From Anadara kagoshimensis (taxonomy: Eukaryota > Mollusca > Bivalvia > Arcoida > Arcidae): DNA of 64,000 nucleotides. Under the pieces are notes generated by a model. That model did not search any database and was not told the origin of the DNA. It saw only the letters and a list, made by a program, of their open reading frames with translations. The stretch spans positions 40,896,916-40,960,915 of the forward strand of contig CM037857.1 in the NCBI GenBank assembly GCA_021292105.1. The letters run 5' to 3'. Within the stretch, counting starts at the first letter, position 1, and every line of letters begins with the position of its first letter. A program made the position numbers and the translations under genes. Positions 35,943-47,969 of the stretch are shown in pieces.

Positions 35943-37930
35943 AAATCAAAAACAAACATACTAATCCATTTCCGAATCACAATCCAGAAGCAAAGTAAAC
36001 ACTTTGGAACTGACAAGTTAGGTTAGACACGTGAACTTCCACCAGGGAAGTGAGGCCGGGTGCTCCGGAAGGATAAGCACCTCCTGTTTAGCAAGCTACA
36101 CCCGCTACGTGTGTAATCAAAATTGTGTGAAAGGAACATGGAACTATGAGACGTCAGATATACCCAAGGCAATCATGGACACAGAGACATCAAACTTATC
36201 AACAATACTGTGATGACGGCCATAAAACTTTTTGAGGGCCTTGATTAGCCTAGGTTTGCAATACCCCAGAGTCAACAATTTATTTGCAAGCAGCCTACTT
36301 CGTTGTACAAAGTCCCCGTAGTGGGAACAAGCTCTATCATAGCGTATTAATTGGGAAACAAATACACCATAAGCAGGAGAAGCAGGTATATTGCTGCATA
36401 AAAAAGGAAAATTGACAATAGAAAAATTGAAGTCATCGCGTTTGTCATAAAGTTTCAAATGTAGCATTTCGTGTGCGTCATAATTCAGGTATAAGTCTAA
36501 ATATGAAGCAGAAATTGAGGCATCAGTCGTGTCTTTTATTTCAAGCTCACTAGGTTAGATGACATTTACATAGTCTCCAAATTTAGGATTGTTAAGAGAC
36601 AGAACGTCATCTATATATCTATATGTTGAGTTGAATGATTTGGCGACAGTTTTCTCTCCAGATTGAACAAGGTTATGATTCAGGTATGAGTCTAAATTGG
36701 AAGCAGAACTTGAGGAATCAGTCGTGTCTTTTATTTCAAGCTCACTAGAATAGATGACATTTACATAGTCTCCAAATCGATATATCTGTATGTTGAGTTG
36801 AATGATTTGGCGACAGTCTTCAGATTTAACAAGGTTCTGCATACATTCTGCTTCATTAGAATAATGAAACAAATCAGCAAGCAATGGTGCACAGTTTGTA
36901 CCCATCGGTATACCGATTGTTTGCTGAAAAACCATATTACCAAACACAACAAATGTGTTATCTATAAAAAACTCCAACATTTTGTTGATGGTATCTTCGT
37001 ATATTTTTGTTTGGAGTCCGTATGATGCTTGACAAAATAACCAGAATCGCTGTTCAGCACTAGATAATTGTATCTTGGCTTACCGTTTCTGTAAAAGAAA
37101 AACAAGTGAATAATTTCTTTAAGACGTTATTTCAATTTAGAATGAGGGATAGTGGTATATAGTGTGGAAAAATCAAATGTTTTAATACTTTTAACATGAG
37201 ATAAAGTATTACAAGCAAGATGTTCAGGTAATTCGTTAGAATTTTTGAGAATCCACATTTGGTTGATTCGAGATGTAGAATATACTTTTTCTGAATAAGA
37301 CTGAAGATCATCTTTGACGATTGTCAAAATTTGTGTTAGAGTTACCGATAACGATTTAGTAGAACATTTAGATGAGCCTGCTATATATCTTTCCTTGTAT
37401 GGATTTTTATGGAGTTTAGAATTCCAATACAAGTAAGGAAGATCAAGATCTTCCTCTTTAAGGTTGCTACCGAAAGACTCGAGAACTCCCCTATGGATGG
37501 AAAGAACTGCATCTTTGGTAAAATTAGTTCTAGTAAATACAGGGTTATTTGATATACTATCTAAACCAAGCTCCTTAATAAGACACTCAAAGTATAATCT
37601 CTTACAAACGAGAATAATGTCACTGGAAGCCTTATCAACTGGGACAACAAAATATGTGTTGTGTATGTCTGTTAGAATTGCCTTGATTTCTGGATCTTTG
37701 AGTACTGAAGACGGTTAGGTACTCATAGATCCTTTAAGTTTGGCAACCCTAGTTTTAACGAAAGATCCCACAACCTTTATCCAGTCGAATAAGGTATCAA
37801 ACTCTAGGTCTTCTAATTTAGCCCAACGTCTGGCGTACCCTTCTACAGAATCCATGAATCTAAACGAGGACATATCTTTCTGCGTCTGTCTCTGTGTCCA
37901 GGATTACCATGGATATAAATGACATAAAGT
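35943..37930 (-). mobile_element. Penelope-like retroelement, main copy
   Basis: The coding part on the minus strand runs from about 37930 to 36144 in several frames, followed by a 3' UTR (36143-35943) that recurs at eight or more other places in the window. Copies of the same family lie on both sides. Penelope-like elements are known to form tandem or inverted partial copies. No GIY-YIG endonuclease is recognisable downstream, and this copy is dead. Confidence 0.7.
36144..37930 (-). pseudogene. Penelope-like reverse transcriptase, broken, with internal duplication
   Basis: In order: 'YFVVPVDKASSDIILVCKR' (about 37660-37600), 'LYWNSKLHKNPYKERYIAGSS' split over 37435-37375, 'FDFSTLYTTIPH' (about 37165, palm motif A as in Penelope-type RTs), 'QQTIGIPMGTNCAPLLADLF' (about 36930-36870) and 'RYIDDVLSLNN' (about 36625-36590) with the catalytic Asp pair. 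The C-terminal part 36467-36144 is open. A block of about 195 bp is duplicated in tandem (36483-36677 and 36678-about 36830); the second unit lacks 28 bases over the YIDD segment. Frames change near 37720, 37440, 37125 and 36550. The family is one I associate with Penelope-like elements in molluscs and cnidarians; the exact lineage is uncertain. Confidence 0.75.
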
Positions 37931-37974
37931 TCACGTGTTTTACATAATTTATTAGTTTCAAAGTTCATTTTTAG

Positions 37975-38285
37975 ACTTATACCTGAATTATGACGCCCAG
38001 GAAAGGCTACATTTGAAACTTAAATATTTTTATTGTCAACTTTCCTTTTCTATGCAGCAATATACTTCATTCTCCTGCTTATTGTGTATTTGTTTCTCAA
38101 TTAATACGCTATGGTAGAGCTTGTTCCCACTACAAGAACTTAAAACAGTGATGCAGGCTGTACCCAGCCTCACTCCCCTGGTGAGAGTTCACGTGTCTAA
38201 TCTAACTTGTCAGTTCCAAAGTTTTTACTTTGCTTCTGGATTGTGATTCGGACATCGATTAGTATGTTTGTTTTTAATTTATTCT
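37975..38285 (+). mobile_element. Penelope-like fragment in opposite orientation
   Basis: The plus strand reads the C-terminal coding part followed by the 3' UTR and ends in GTTTGTTTTT, inverted relative to the main copy at 35943-37930. With that copy it forms an inverted repeat around 37930-37975. Confidence 0.7.
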
Positions 38286-38449
38286 TTGCTTCAGGATTGT
38301 GACTTGAACATGGATTAGATTATTTGTTGTTGATTATATAAAGGTGGATAACTCTGCCTTTAGCAGTTATTATCGGTAAACTATTGTATAGACTAGATTT
38401 ATTAGTTTGTCAAATGTAAGTTAATATTAAATATAATTGAAAAAACCCG

Positions 38450-38860
38450 TAGAACTCGTATAACAAAAATAAACATACTAGTTATACCAAAAACGAACAA
38501 ATCAATTCATGTCCAAATAACACTCAAAAAGCCATTTAAAACTTTGAAACTGTAATTTAAGTTACACGTGATTGTTAACAAGACAAGTGAGGCGGGGTGT
38601 TCCGGACCGGTAGCGCCTATGTTTAGCTACTTAAAACCGCCACATGTGTAATCAAAATTAGGAAGAGAATGAACTTTGAAATGTCAAATATATCCAGAGT
38701 GATTTTGATATAGAGAGATAATACTTATCACAAACACTGTGATGAGGGCCTTGATGAGAATATGCATTCAATATCTTGAGGTATATTACTGCATATAAAA
38801 AGGAATTTTTACAATAGAAAAATTGAAATCATAACTTTTATTTCTATGTACAAGTCTCAA
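38450..38860 (-). mobile_element. Penelope-like 3' fragment, diverged
   Basis: It contains the GTTCCGGA, GTGTAATCAAAATTAGG and ATTACTGCATATAAAAAGGA segments in the same order as 35950-36430, with many substitutions and gaps. An older copy. Confidence 0.6.
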
Positions 38861-39589
38861 TACAAAAAAGTGTGTGTGCGTGTGTGTGTGTTTAATTATT
38901 ATAACACCTTAAGTAGGGTTATTTTAAATTAATCTACAGGGTATATCTCGAATTCTTGGAAGAGTGATTTACATTTTTGATAAAAAATCTAATCGCTCTC
39001 ATTCAAATGATTTTCAGGCATGACTAAGTGTACATTGACAGAATTGTCAGTTTCTTAAACAAACCAAGAGATATAAGGCTCGATAAATATATATATCCTT
39101 TTTGGGTAGTTAATTCTTCTCTTTTTTAATGTCGCGATTATTTAAAAAACAATGGTTGAGTCAATGACGTTATTAAATCAGTCTCCGTATGCATAACTAT
39201 CTATGTTCGAAAAACTAGAAAAATAGAAAATAGAAAAACATAGAATAAATGGAAAAGGTTATGGTCTGTATCCCGGGAGGGTTATCACATGGCAATCTCA
39301 CCACATAAGCCACATGTAAAATCATAATTCAGGAAAAATAACCATATTTACCGAAATGATATTTTAACAGCCGATTATAATATTTCCCATATATATTAAA
39401 ACTTATTTTATTGGATGATACAGTGTAACAAATGATATATTTCTCACAAATCACGATCGGCGTGTGACAACTCCTTTTATCATCGGAATATTCAATCGTG
39501 CTAATGTCACAGTGACGACCCAGTACAAGGGATATAACTCGCATAGGACATTATAAACATTTTAAGTATAATAATAAAAAACAATGCTT

Positions 39590-39915
39590 ACAATGCATAC
39601 AATAAATTAATGTACAAATGACAATCCTAAACATAGTAAGAACTTTTGAAACCGACTGCACCAGAAGGATAAGCCCCTGTTAATCTAGCTCCACCCGCCA
39701 CGTGTGTAATCAAAATTGAGAATGAAAGGAACACAAAACTACGGGACGTCATATACATCCAGGGTAATCCTGGACTAAGATACTTCATATTGAACAAAAA
39801 TATCGCGATTATGGTCATAAAACTTTTGAGGCCCTGATAACCATATGCTTGCAAAATCCTTGGGTCAACAGCTTGCTTCATTGAATAAAGTTCCAGCAGT
39901 GAGAACTAGCTTTAC
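39590..39915 (-). mobile_element. Penelope-like 3' fragment, diverged
   Basis: It shares GCCACGTGTGTAATCAAAAT, ACGTCATATACATCCAGGG and AACTTTTGAGGCCCTGAT with the main copy's 3' UTR and C-terminal region. The open frame at 39627-39881 comes from this repeat and is not a gene. Confidence 0.65.
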
Positions 39916-40113
39916 CATAGCATATAAATTAAGATATAAACACAAAAACAAACAAATACACTAATCCATGACCAAATTTCGCAAGTTCTCAATAAAAATC
40001 CTTAGACAAAGTAATATAATCTAAACACTGATCGGTTACCTACATGTCAAACCTTGTATGCATACGCTATCAAGAGTTGTCTCTCTTTTATTGCATTTTC
40101 GCACTCTCTCTCC

Positions 40114-40117
<4 letters not shown>

Positions 40118-40166
<49 letters not shown>

Positions 40167-40190
40167 AAAGAGAGGGGGGAGAGAGGAGAG
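40118..40190. repeat. (TG)n microsatellite followed by AG-rich tract
   Basis: TG units fill 40118-40165, then AGAGAGGGGGGAGAGAGG-type sequence follows to about 40190. Confidence 0.95.
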
Positions 40191-40427
40191 ATGTTCAGTA
40201 GAGCATATTTTGAAACACCATAAGTTATAAGATTACCTTCACAATCAATGCAACCAGTATATTCTCCAAGGAGTCATTTATCCATAATGGACATATTACC
40301 ACCATACAGACTGAATCTTTAAATAACTTACATATGTAAACTGAATGTTCAAATTAATATTATAATAAATAACCACTATCCTAATTCAGAGTAAATAACA
40401 AATGAGTTTTAAAATAAATTTTGCAAA

Positions 40428-41242
40428 ACAGTATAACCTGCTATAAAGACCACCTGTCTATAGCAACCAGTATGAAGCATCCCCAATGGAATTTACTATA
40501 TAATGACCTTCCATATATATTCAACCTGTCTAATGTGAATAAAGACCACCTTTTACAGTCCCAAATGACTACTCAACTTGTGAATAAAGTCCATTTTTTC
40601 AATCAACTTTATTTTATATTTTTTATAATTTTAGCAAAAACATTAACCAAGTACATTGTAATTCATATATTCTTAATGCATTAAGATTATAAATATATAA
40701 TTAATATATAGATTTTTGCTGCAAAATGTATATAATAAGTAAAAAAAATTGAGGAATAAAGTGAAGTCCTTATTCTCATGTCAATGACTGAAGTCATTAG
40801 ATCAGAAGGGTTATTATAATAATAACTATATTAGCATAATGCAAATTACATGCTTGTAGCCTTTAGAATATTGGATTATTAGTAACTAGTCTTTGTTATT
40901 TAGTGGTAGTATGTTTACCGTACCTTTTGTCTTAATGAGTGACACCCTGCTTCTTAAGAAACAAGGACATTAGTCAAGACCAACTCTAACCATGTAATCA
41001 GATGTATTCCATTAAGATTATAATGCACTTTTCAATTTTTTCTATAATTAATTCTAAATAATTATTTTTTGAAAATAATAATAAAATAATTTTAACAAAA
41101 TTTATAAAAAGGTATTTTAGAGGTATTATTTTCACTCATTTGTATACCAGTATCAACAATACATGTTTAAGGTGAACCTCTATATAAAGTCTACCACTTT
41201 TGCTCAGTCCCCTGGGTGATTTTTATACAAAGGTTATACTGT
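40428..41242. mobile_element. Candidate non-autonomous DNA element with 12-bp TIRs
   Basis: The left end ACAGTATAACCT and right end AGGTTATACTGT are perfect inverses, about 815 bp apart. 'TAAAGACCACC'-type motifs recur inside. A related end occurs at about 23530. No coding and no certain target duplication, so the boundaries are tentative. Confidence 0.45.
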
Positions 41243-44200
41243 ATACCAGATATCAGGTTTGATGGATGACATGATGTTGTTTTTGCTTGCCATAACCAAA
41301 ATCAAGTATTTACATATTTAAAATGTGCAGGCAGAAATGGGCATAAACAGACTTAGCTATAGAAAAATTGAAACAAGTACATCTGTTGTCTTATTGCATT
41401 GGTTGCCCATGTGTGTATATTGGGTGTGTGACCATTTATTCAGTAAAAATATATTATATACACACATTACACATGTATGGAGCTGTTTCAAAAGTCAACA
41501 CCAGTGTCACCACCCCTTTGCAAAATTTTCAAAACCAATACCTGAGGAGAAAAAGAAGATTGTTTTACCTTGAACTTTTTTGGTGTTTTTATGGTTCATC
41601 TATTTAATTTGGAAGTTTAATTATTTTTATGATATGTGGTAAGCATATGATGTCTCTCCCTTTCAGTCTTGAAGCAATGATAGAGTATGCAGTCTATGCC
41701 ATTTGAACATATGGGTTTTGAAAACTGGCTATATATCCATAAGTAGCATTTTAGTAAACAGATTTAATTTATTATTGGTTGCATTTTAAATTTGAGATTT
41801 AACTAGCCAGTCATATACTGTTTCAGTTTTGATTTAGAAATTATTTTCCTCATTTGTTAGTTTGAATACCATATGCAAATGCACATTCTACTTTTATCTG
41901 CAAACTTAAAACAAAGGGAATATTGGGCATTGTGAAATGTGACAAGTTGAATAGGTGTTTGTTGACTTCTTAGTTTATTAGGAGTGCAATTACTAACCTT
42001 CTAATCTTACATGGCTTTTGGGAATTTTATAATCAGTGGTCTCAAACTGTCAATTTAAGTGACATTGCCTCTTGTTTTTCACTTTTCAGTGGTTTTTATG
42101 GTTTGTTGCTGGTTGATTGAACTTGAATGTTGCAAGTGTAAGCTGTTCAGCTGCATATGTGAAAGCTCAAGTAAACATATGTGAATGAACATGTATTTAA
42201 ATCAACTTGCATGACTTCCTTGAAGTTTTAGCCAATATCTCAGTATTGTATGCGAGTGCTGTAACTGTCTTCAAAAAACACAGGAATTTCTCCTGGAACT
42301 GAGATTTAATAATTTAGCTAGAAGGAAATCTTTATTAGGCCATGAAAGGCACATTATTTCAGTCTATCTGAAATATAAACACTAGACTACACCAAAATTA
42401 ACAAATAATATTAAATATTCTTGCTAAGCTATTTAACAAATTTATAATTTCTTGTTATTTAAACATAAATAGTTTATTGGCAAATCAGAATTTAAATTTT
42501 AATCAAATTGACTAAATCAGGGACTATAAATTTTCTAGACATTTAAATTTTGGAATATAGTATGTATCTTCTGAAAGCCTCTGGGGCCCAAATCGCATAT
42601 CCTAAATAAACGGATTTATCTATTGCCATTAATTCCACAATTCAACTAACACTTATAATACACCGTACGTGGTCAATCAACATAGATTTTGCGCATGTGG
42701 TTGTCGTATGGATGTTTACTTTGTAAAATGAACGGTCGAAGCGGCATATTGCCGAGTTTTAACATGGAGACTGAAAGTAGGTCCTAAAATCCGGCAAATT
42801 CTATAAGAAGTCTGACGAAAAAGATGATAATTTTAACCTAAACTTACTTTAATTCAATCGTATATGCCATTCTGCGTCTTCTGTGTGTCCAAACTAAATA
42901 TAGAACACAGCTAGGAAGCAGTACTTACACAATTTATAGGTCAAATTAGACGAAAAATGGACCCGACCCGTACCGAAGAATCCGGACTGACGGCGATTTT
43001 TTACACCTTTAAAACTTGGACACTTTTTGTGTAAAGAAAATTATTTGATGAATTATATATCAAAATGTGCATTGCAAAAAGATCTTTATTTTGATATAAA
43101 AATCATTCTGGTGCACGCGCGTTGCGATAAATGGGAAGGAATCTTGTGAAGAACATTTTTTTTAATTTTAGTCAGTGACTCGTTTTTATCTCTGAATTAG
43201 GATATTAAAATGTAACCGGAATTGTTAAAAGTAGTTGTGAACGAGTTTCATATATTCTGATTTTTTTATGTTATAACTTTGATCATAACATCCGATGATA
43301 TATTGAACATAATTCCCGATTTTGCCTCGTTCAAAGGTTCGCCATTTTTTGCCCAATTTTATCTCATTTTTGCAAGTTCACAAATATTAATGAATCCCTA
43401 CGCCAGCGGCTTTGGCGTTCCTACTGTGAATGAGACGCAAAAAGAATGAAAACGGCCTAAATTGTGCCGTTTAGGTAGTTCCATACCATGGTGACGTCGT
43501 CTTTTTGTGCGTAAGGTAAAAATGTCTGATTTGACGTCTTTTTTATCTATGACGTCACAAATGTGTGGTCTTCGGCGCCTACAGAATTATGGCGAGAACG
43601 TTGTTATGCTAGATATCATTCAGTAGAATAATTTCCTGCATTCCATCTGTTCAAAAAAGATTAGCATTCACAATATCAATTCTGTGCACTATTTTTAAGA
43701 AGAAAATGTATATTGTACATAACGGAAATTAGGTAGATCTGCACTTGTGAGTAATTGAAAGATTTGAGTACATTGTTTAAATTTAAATATAAACATACTG
43801 TATGATGATTTCTCTCGTTGTCAAATTTTAGCAGTTTGACTATGTTCTTGTATTTGCGTTTGAACAGCAGCCTAGAATAAAGAACGCTTCATCAATGTAT
43901 ACGAATCCCTTCCACTTTAACTGATCTGTGTTGGGTAATGGCTGCTATGGGTTTCTATGGGTGACAGACCATATTATATTTAAATTAGTTTTGTTTTGCA
44001 TAATCAAATAGCTCACAATCAGTGTTTTTTTTTTTTGTTTATTTTTAATACCAAACAAAAACATTGAGTGCATAAAAGTATACTATGACATTGATTCTAA
44101 CTTCTTAAGTAAGGAATGAGGCTTTTTCTTGTTTCAGATTTTGATGCAATTTTATGAAAAAAGTAGCTTGACGACCCCCTAATTTTTGTTTCCGAAAATC

Positions 44201-44760
44201 AAAATTATATATTTATGTGCAATATATGTGAAAATCAGTGGTCGTATTCGACTTAGTTTTTTTAAAATCTACAAATTAACGAAAGGGTGTTACTTTTAGT
44301 TTTCCGGAAATTCAATGTTCTCTCTTGATAGGTGGCGCTGTAGAAAAATACCACGAGACCGGAAGTAAAATTCCATTGGTTCAAATAATCTTCATGACAT
44401 AATGGTTAATTTATAAAATGCAAGAGACTTTTGGTTTCTAAGCATGGCATAAAATTATTAAAGCTTATTTGTTGATAACAGTAGTTATACTTTAATCATT
44501 TATGTTGTGAAAAAGCGGCACCAGGTGGCGCTTCAGAACTTCTTAAACAAGTCGAACACCTGCCCTGAAATTTTGGCATGTTCAATGGCTTATGGATATG
44601 TACAACATATTAAAATTTCAATATGTGTTTTCATGCGATTTGTAAAGTATGGAACTACCTTAATGACGTAATTGACAATAATACGTCATTTGTTTTCTTG
44701 ACGCTGCTTTGGTACCGTTATGTCAGTGTCAGAACATTGTGGGCGTTGCTGGCGATATGT
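41243..44760. other. 3.5 kb without a recognisable gene
   Basis: Both strands were read for domain-like frames and splice-bounded exons without success. The stretch 42640-43640 is less AT-rich and holds a TGACGTCA palindrome at 43549-43556 (CRE-like), so a promoter or first exon of an unseen gene could lie here. A T-run occurs at 44027-44036. Confidence 0.35.
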
Positions 44761-44964
44761 CAATGGGGTTCGTCGCTGTACCACGTGATACCCTCTTCCG
44801 TTTGTGCGGAATACTTATTCCCAATGGATATGAAATCGCATGAGATGACGTTTTCCCGCGGAAACGACGTCATTCCGGGAATCTGTGACGTTAAAGTTTT
44901 CCAAAACGTTCCGCGCAAACGTTAAAAGGTATTGATCACGTAGTACAGCGGCAAACCCCATTGC
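44761..44964. repeat. MITE with ~50-bp imperfect TIRs
   Basis: The 204-bp element starts CAATGGGGTTCGTCGCTGTA and ends in its approximate inverse TACAGCGGCAAACCCCATTG. Inverse similarity reaches inwards to the ACGTGAT segments and beyond. A diverged second copy is at 29936-30128. The open frame 44623-44925 comes from this repeat. Confidence 0.8.
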
Positions 44965-45512
44965 ATCTATAGCACATAACTTTAAGTTAATATTTCTCTT
45001 ACTGTTTTAAACCCCGACTATTGAAAATATATACGAATATATGTTTGAAATAAGTGTTTCCCATGGTGAAAAAAAGACAATTGTATCCTTTAGGTACATG
45101 ATTTAAATTAAAGATCAAGCGGACACGTAAAACTTGTTTTACCGATACCTTGTTTGTTACAGACATTCCGCTTATAAAATAATTGTTATATGCTATTGTT
45201 GTAGCAATTGTGGTCCATCATATATACTGTGCGATTCACCAATGTTCATGGGGGATATTGGCTATTTTTGTGGCCAAGTTAATGTGACCACAAAATTTAT
45301 TGTTAACAAAAATTTTTACGTAACATACCCATGTAAATTCATTTTCAAACAACGACACATTCTCAAAACGATTTTTTTTAATTTAAGAAAAGGCTGACAA
45401 TTTTTTAGTATTCTAGTATATGTATATTTAGTCTTTTATTGTAAATACTCCTTAAATACTGGGCTCTTATTTGAATTGTCCATCATTAAAAAAAATCGAT
45501 GATACAACACCT

Positions 45513-45752
45513 GGGGCCAGTTGTTCAAAGCATGATAAGTTTAAAAAGTTTATTACTTAAAATTTGATTTTTAATAATTTCTAATATGTCGTGAAATTAA
45601 CGTTGAACATTTTAAAAATGGATAGAATTTTATCAAATTAAAGCACATTGTTATCAAAATATTGATTCAGTAATGATACATTGATTTTTATTGGTGTTTA
45701 AAACTTGCTTTAATCACTGATGAAACTAACCAAGCTTCGAACAACCGGGGCC
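45513..45752. repeat. MITE with GGGGCC(A/G)GTTGTTC ends
   Basis: The left end GGGGCCAGTTGTTCAAAGC and right end GCTTCGAACAACCGGGGCC are inverted copies around a 240-bp AT-rich body. No coding. The open frame at 45710-45916 is a shadow. Confidence 0.75.
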
Positions 45753-47220
45753 TGATATTTTCTATTCCTTGGTACATTTACATCCATAATGTATAACCTC
45801 GTGAGTAGTGACGTCTTAGGAATACCGTGAAACAATAGTACGTAAATTAAGGGCAAGTATTTGAATACAAATAACATATTTTCAGGCCATCGTTCCAAAC
45901 TAGCCCCACTGGACAAGTTAGTTCTTCTTCAACTTGGATAAGACAGCTTAAATATACATTACAACCCGAACAAGAATGGTAAAAACCGACGCGTCCGGCA
46001 CAAACACAACCTACAAAAAACAAAAAAAAAACCCTTAATCATCTAGTGTGTCCACTTTGAGCTGACCGTTCAACCTTTTATATGACTATTCAAACAGGTG
46101 TACCCATTGTGTAATTAAGGGACTTAATAAAGCCGGCGTTGGGCGAAAGCATAGACCGTTTAAGCGAAAAATAAAAATCGGACGTTTGAGCGACGAAGTC
46201 TTGGACATTTGAAATGTATTGTCGACATTTGAGCAACATTTTTTCTTAAACTATTTTGTTAGACAGATTGGAATATTTTGAAAAGCACCAAACTAAAATT
46301 TTAAAAATCCATTAAAACTCTAGCACTAAATATCCTTCCATCATTAACTGCAGTTCAGTGTGTTGCTACAGAATCAGTACGTATTCTTGCTTTGCATCAC
46401 TTATAAATATATCTCCAGGCTAATTCACCAGACTTCAACATCATTTCTGTGGCAGTGGCCATCACATAAAATACTCTTTCGACTTTTGTTTGTTTCAACT
46501 ATTTTTATATTCATCTTGGTTAACTGACGGTCAGATACTAACCAGTTAAGCATACAGGGGAGTAGACTTAATCTGTCGCTCAAATGTCCATCGTAAAATA
46601 CAAATAATATTTAAAATCCGTCGCTAAAATGACCACTAGGAGTTTTTAATCTGCGCTCAAATGTCCTGCACCCATAGAAAGCTGATATATAAAGATAGGT
46701 GATAGTAATACTGGGCATCATGTTTACGATACTGAAACATGCTGTTTTGCCTAAATCACAAAGTCTATAAGCTCAATCTAATATTCAATTTAAAGGTCAA
46801 ACGACCAGGTCAAACTTGACGCCATATACAAACCATATGAGTTGTGGCTATATGTTCTGACATAAAATAACATAGCATTATATCGCAGGTGAGACTTTGT
46901 AGAAAAAATTCTGGCCCTCTTGAAAATACACGATATTGCTTCAATAAGCAATCAAAAAGCATTCCAGTTTTATACACTAGTGATCCATTTTACTGACGGG
47001 ACTGTCGAACTGAATAGTTTCAGACACATTCCTAGTCGTGCATCAACAAAGATCAATTTCAAAGAATTCCTGATTTTGACATGTTGGATACGAATTTCAA
47101 GTTTGTGGTTGATTCATTGCAGAAATATCAATAACAAGATGACCACGGTTCTTAGCTCCTCCCACTTGAGAATACGCTCCGTATCTCCTCAGGTGTTAAA
47201 TGACCAATTACATTTGCTAC
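45753..47220. other. Stretch without a supported gene
   Basis: A 121-codon plus-strand frame (46920-47285) lacks domain character, and its end lies in the duplicated block, so I do not call it. Short inverse similarity between about 46060 and 46800-46820 (GGTCAAACGACC-like) hints at a degenerate foldback. Confidence 0.35.
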
Positions 47221-47395
47221 AGATAGCGCCAAAATTCTCAAACAGTTTGGGTCCCACTGCCGTGATATTTGCAAATTCAATATGACACCTTCAGATTGCT
47301 ATATCTATATATCCATGGTGTTGTTACAATATATGCATAATAGCAGAGGTTCAGTGTAACAGCCAGCTACGCCATGACCTTAACTTGCCACCTTT

Positions 47396-47567
47396 GTCAT
47401 GTGTTACTTTTGAATTTTAATAAAACAATACATTCAAAAGTAGCACATGACAATTGACTTGAATATTTTTTTTGAAATAAAACATTCAAAAGTAGCAATG
47501 AAATGACAAATGTCATGTGCTGCTTTTGAATGTATTATTTCATAAAATTCAAAAGAAGGCACATGAC
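47396..47567. repeat. Two 56-bp hairpins in direct order (unit 1)
   Basis: Hairpins at 47396-47451 and 47512-47567 each pair 19-20 base arms (GTCATGTGYTRCTTTTGAAT and its inverse) across 16-base AT-rich loops. They lie 116 bp apart, with a further inverted half-site at about 47482-47500. The same set recurs in unit 2 near 48658-48830. Confidence 0.75.
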
Positions 47568-47811
47568 ACCTTGAACCAATTTTTAATTTCAATTCAAGAA
47601 AATCATCAGAACTGTACCTTTTGTGTCAAAATCTATATATCTTTTCAATCCATAACAGCTTAAAGAATTTTTAATAAATAATAAACCTTGACCTTTCAAT
47701 TTGTTTTACGTGAGGGAATCGCCATTATAGCTGATCAAAACTTTTTAATCCTCCGTCACAACTGACTCATATCCAATATTATTAAAATCACTATTGAAAA
47801 AATTATTGCTT

Positions 47812-47861
<50 letters not shown>

Positions 47862-47888
47862 TAATATGTTGTCGAGAAATAATATTAC

Positions 47889-47969
47889 GTGTTGGTTTAG
47901 AAGATGACTCGAATAATTTGGTCGTCTCTGTCAAACTTTCTGTTGTTACTTGACTTTCTGACGTCGATT
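47889..47969 (-). CDS. Candidate Ser/Thr-rich exon, copy in unit 1
   Basis: On the minus strand a TATCTTTTCAG acceptor is followed by 81 bases reading 'ESTSESQVTTESLTE...SSSKPT' and a GTAATA donor. The exon is symmetric (27 codons, phase 1 at both ends), so duplicating it keeps the frame. Ser/Thr richness suggests an O-glycosylated linker. It lies downstream of the PAN-like exon at 49980-50242, which ends in phase 0, so a further exon would be needed between them. Weak call based on splice sites and composition. Confidence 0.3.

Noticed and set aside
37464-37922. Two plus-strand frames of 84 and 60 residues
   Set aside because: They are antisense shadows of the Penelope-like coding region on the minus strand.
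42640-43640. Possible promoter/first exon region with CRE-like TGACGTCA
   Set aside because: No start codon with a credible coding stretch and donor was found. A single 8-base motif is not enough.
44623-44925. 100-codon plus-strand frame
   Set aside because: Two thirds lie in the MITE 44761-44964. No homology or splice evidence.
45134-45397. Cys-containing frame preceded by a TTGTTGTAG acceptor-like site
   Set aside because: No matching GT donor in a sensible phase and no partner exon found. It could be revisited with RNA data.
46058-46822. Inverted ends (GACCGTTCAACC and its approximate inverse) as a 760-bp relative of the 2459 foldback family
   Set aside because: Only about 20 bases match with several differences at each end. 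Too weak to call.
46920-47285. 121-codon plus-strand open frame
   Set aside because: No domain character or initiation/splice context, and its last part is duplicated sequence that is not open in the second unit. Likely chance.
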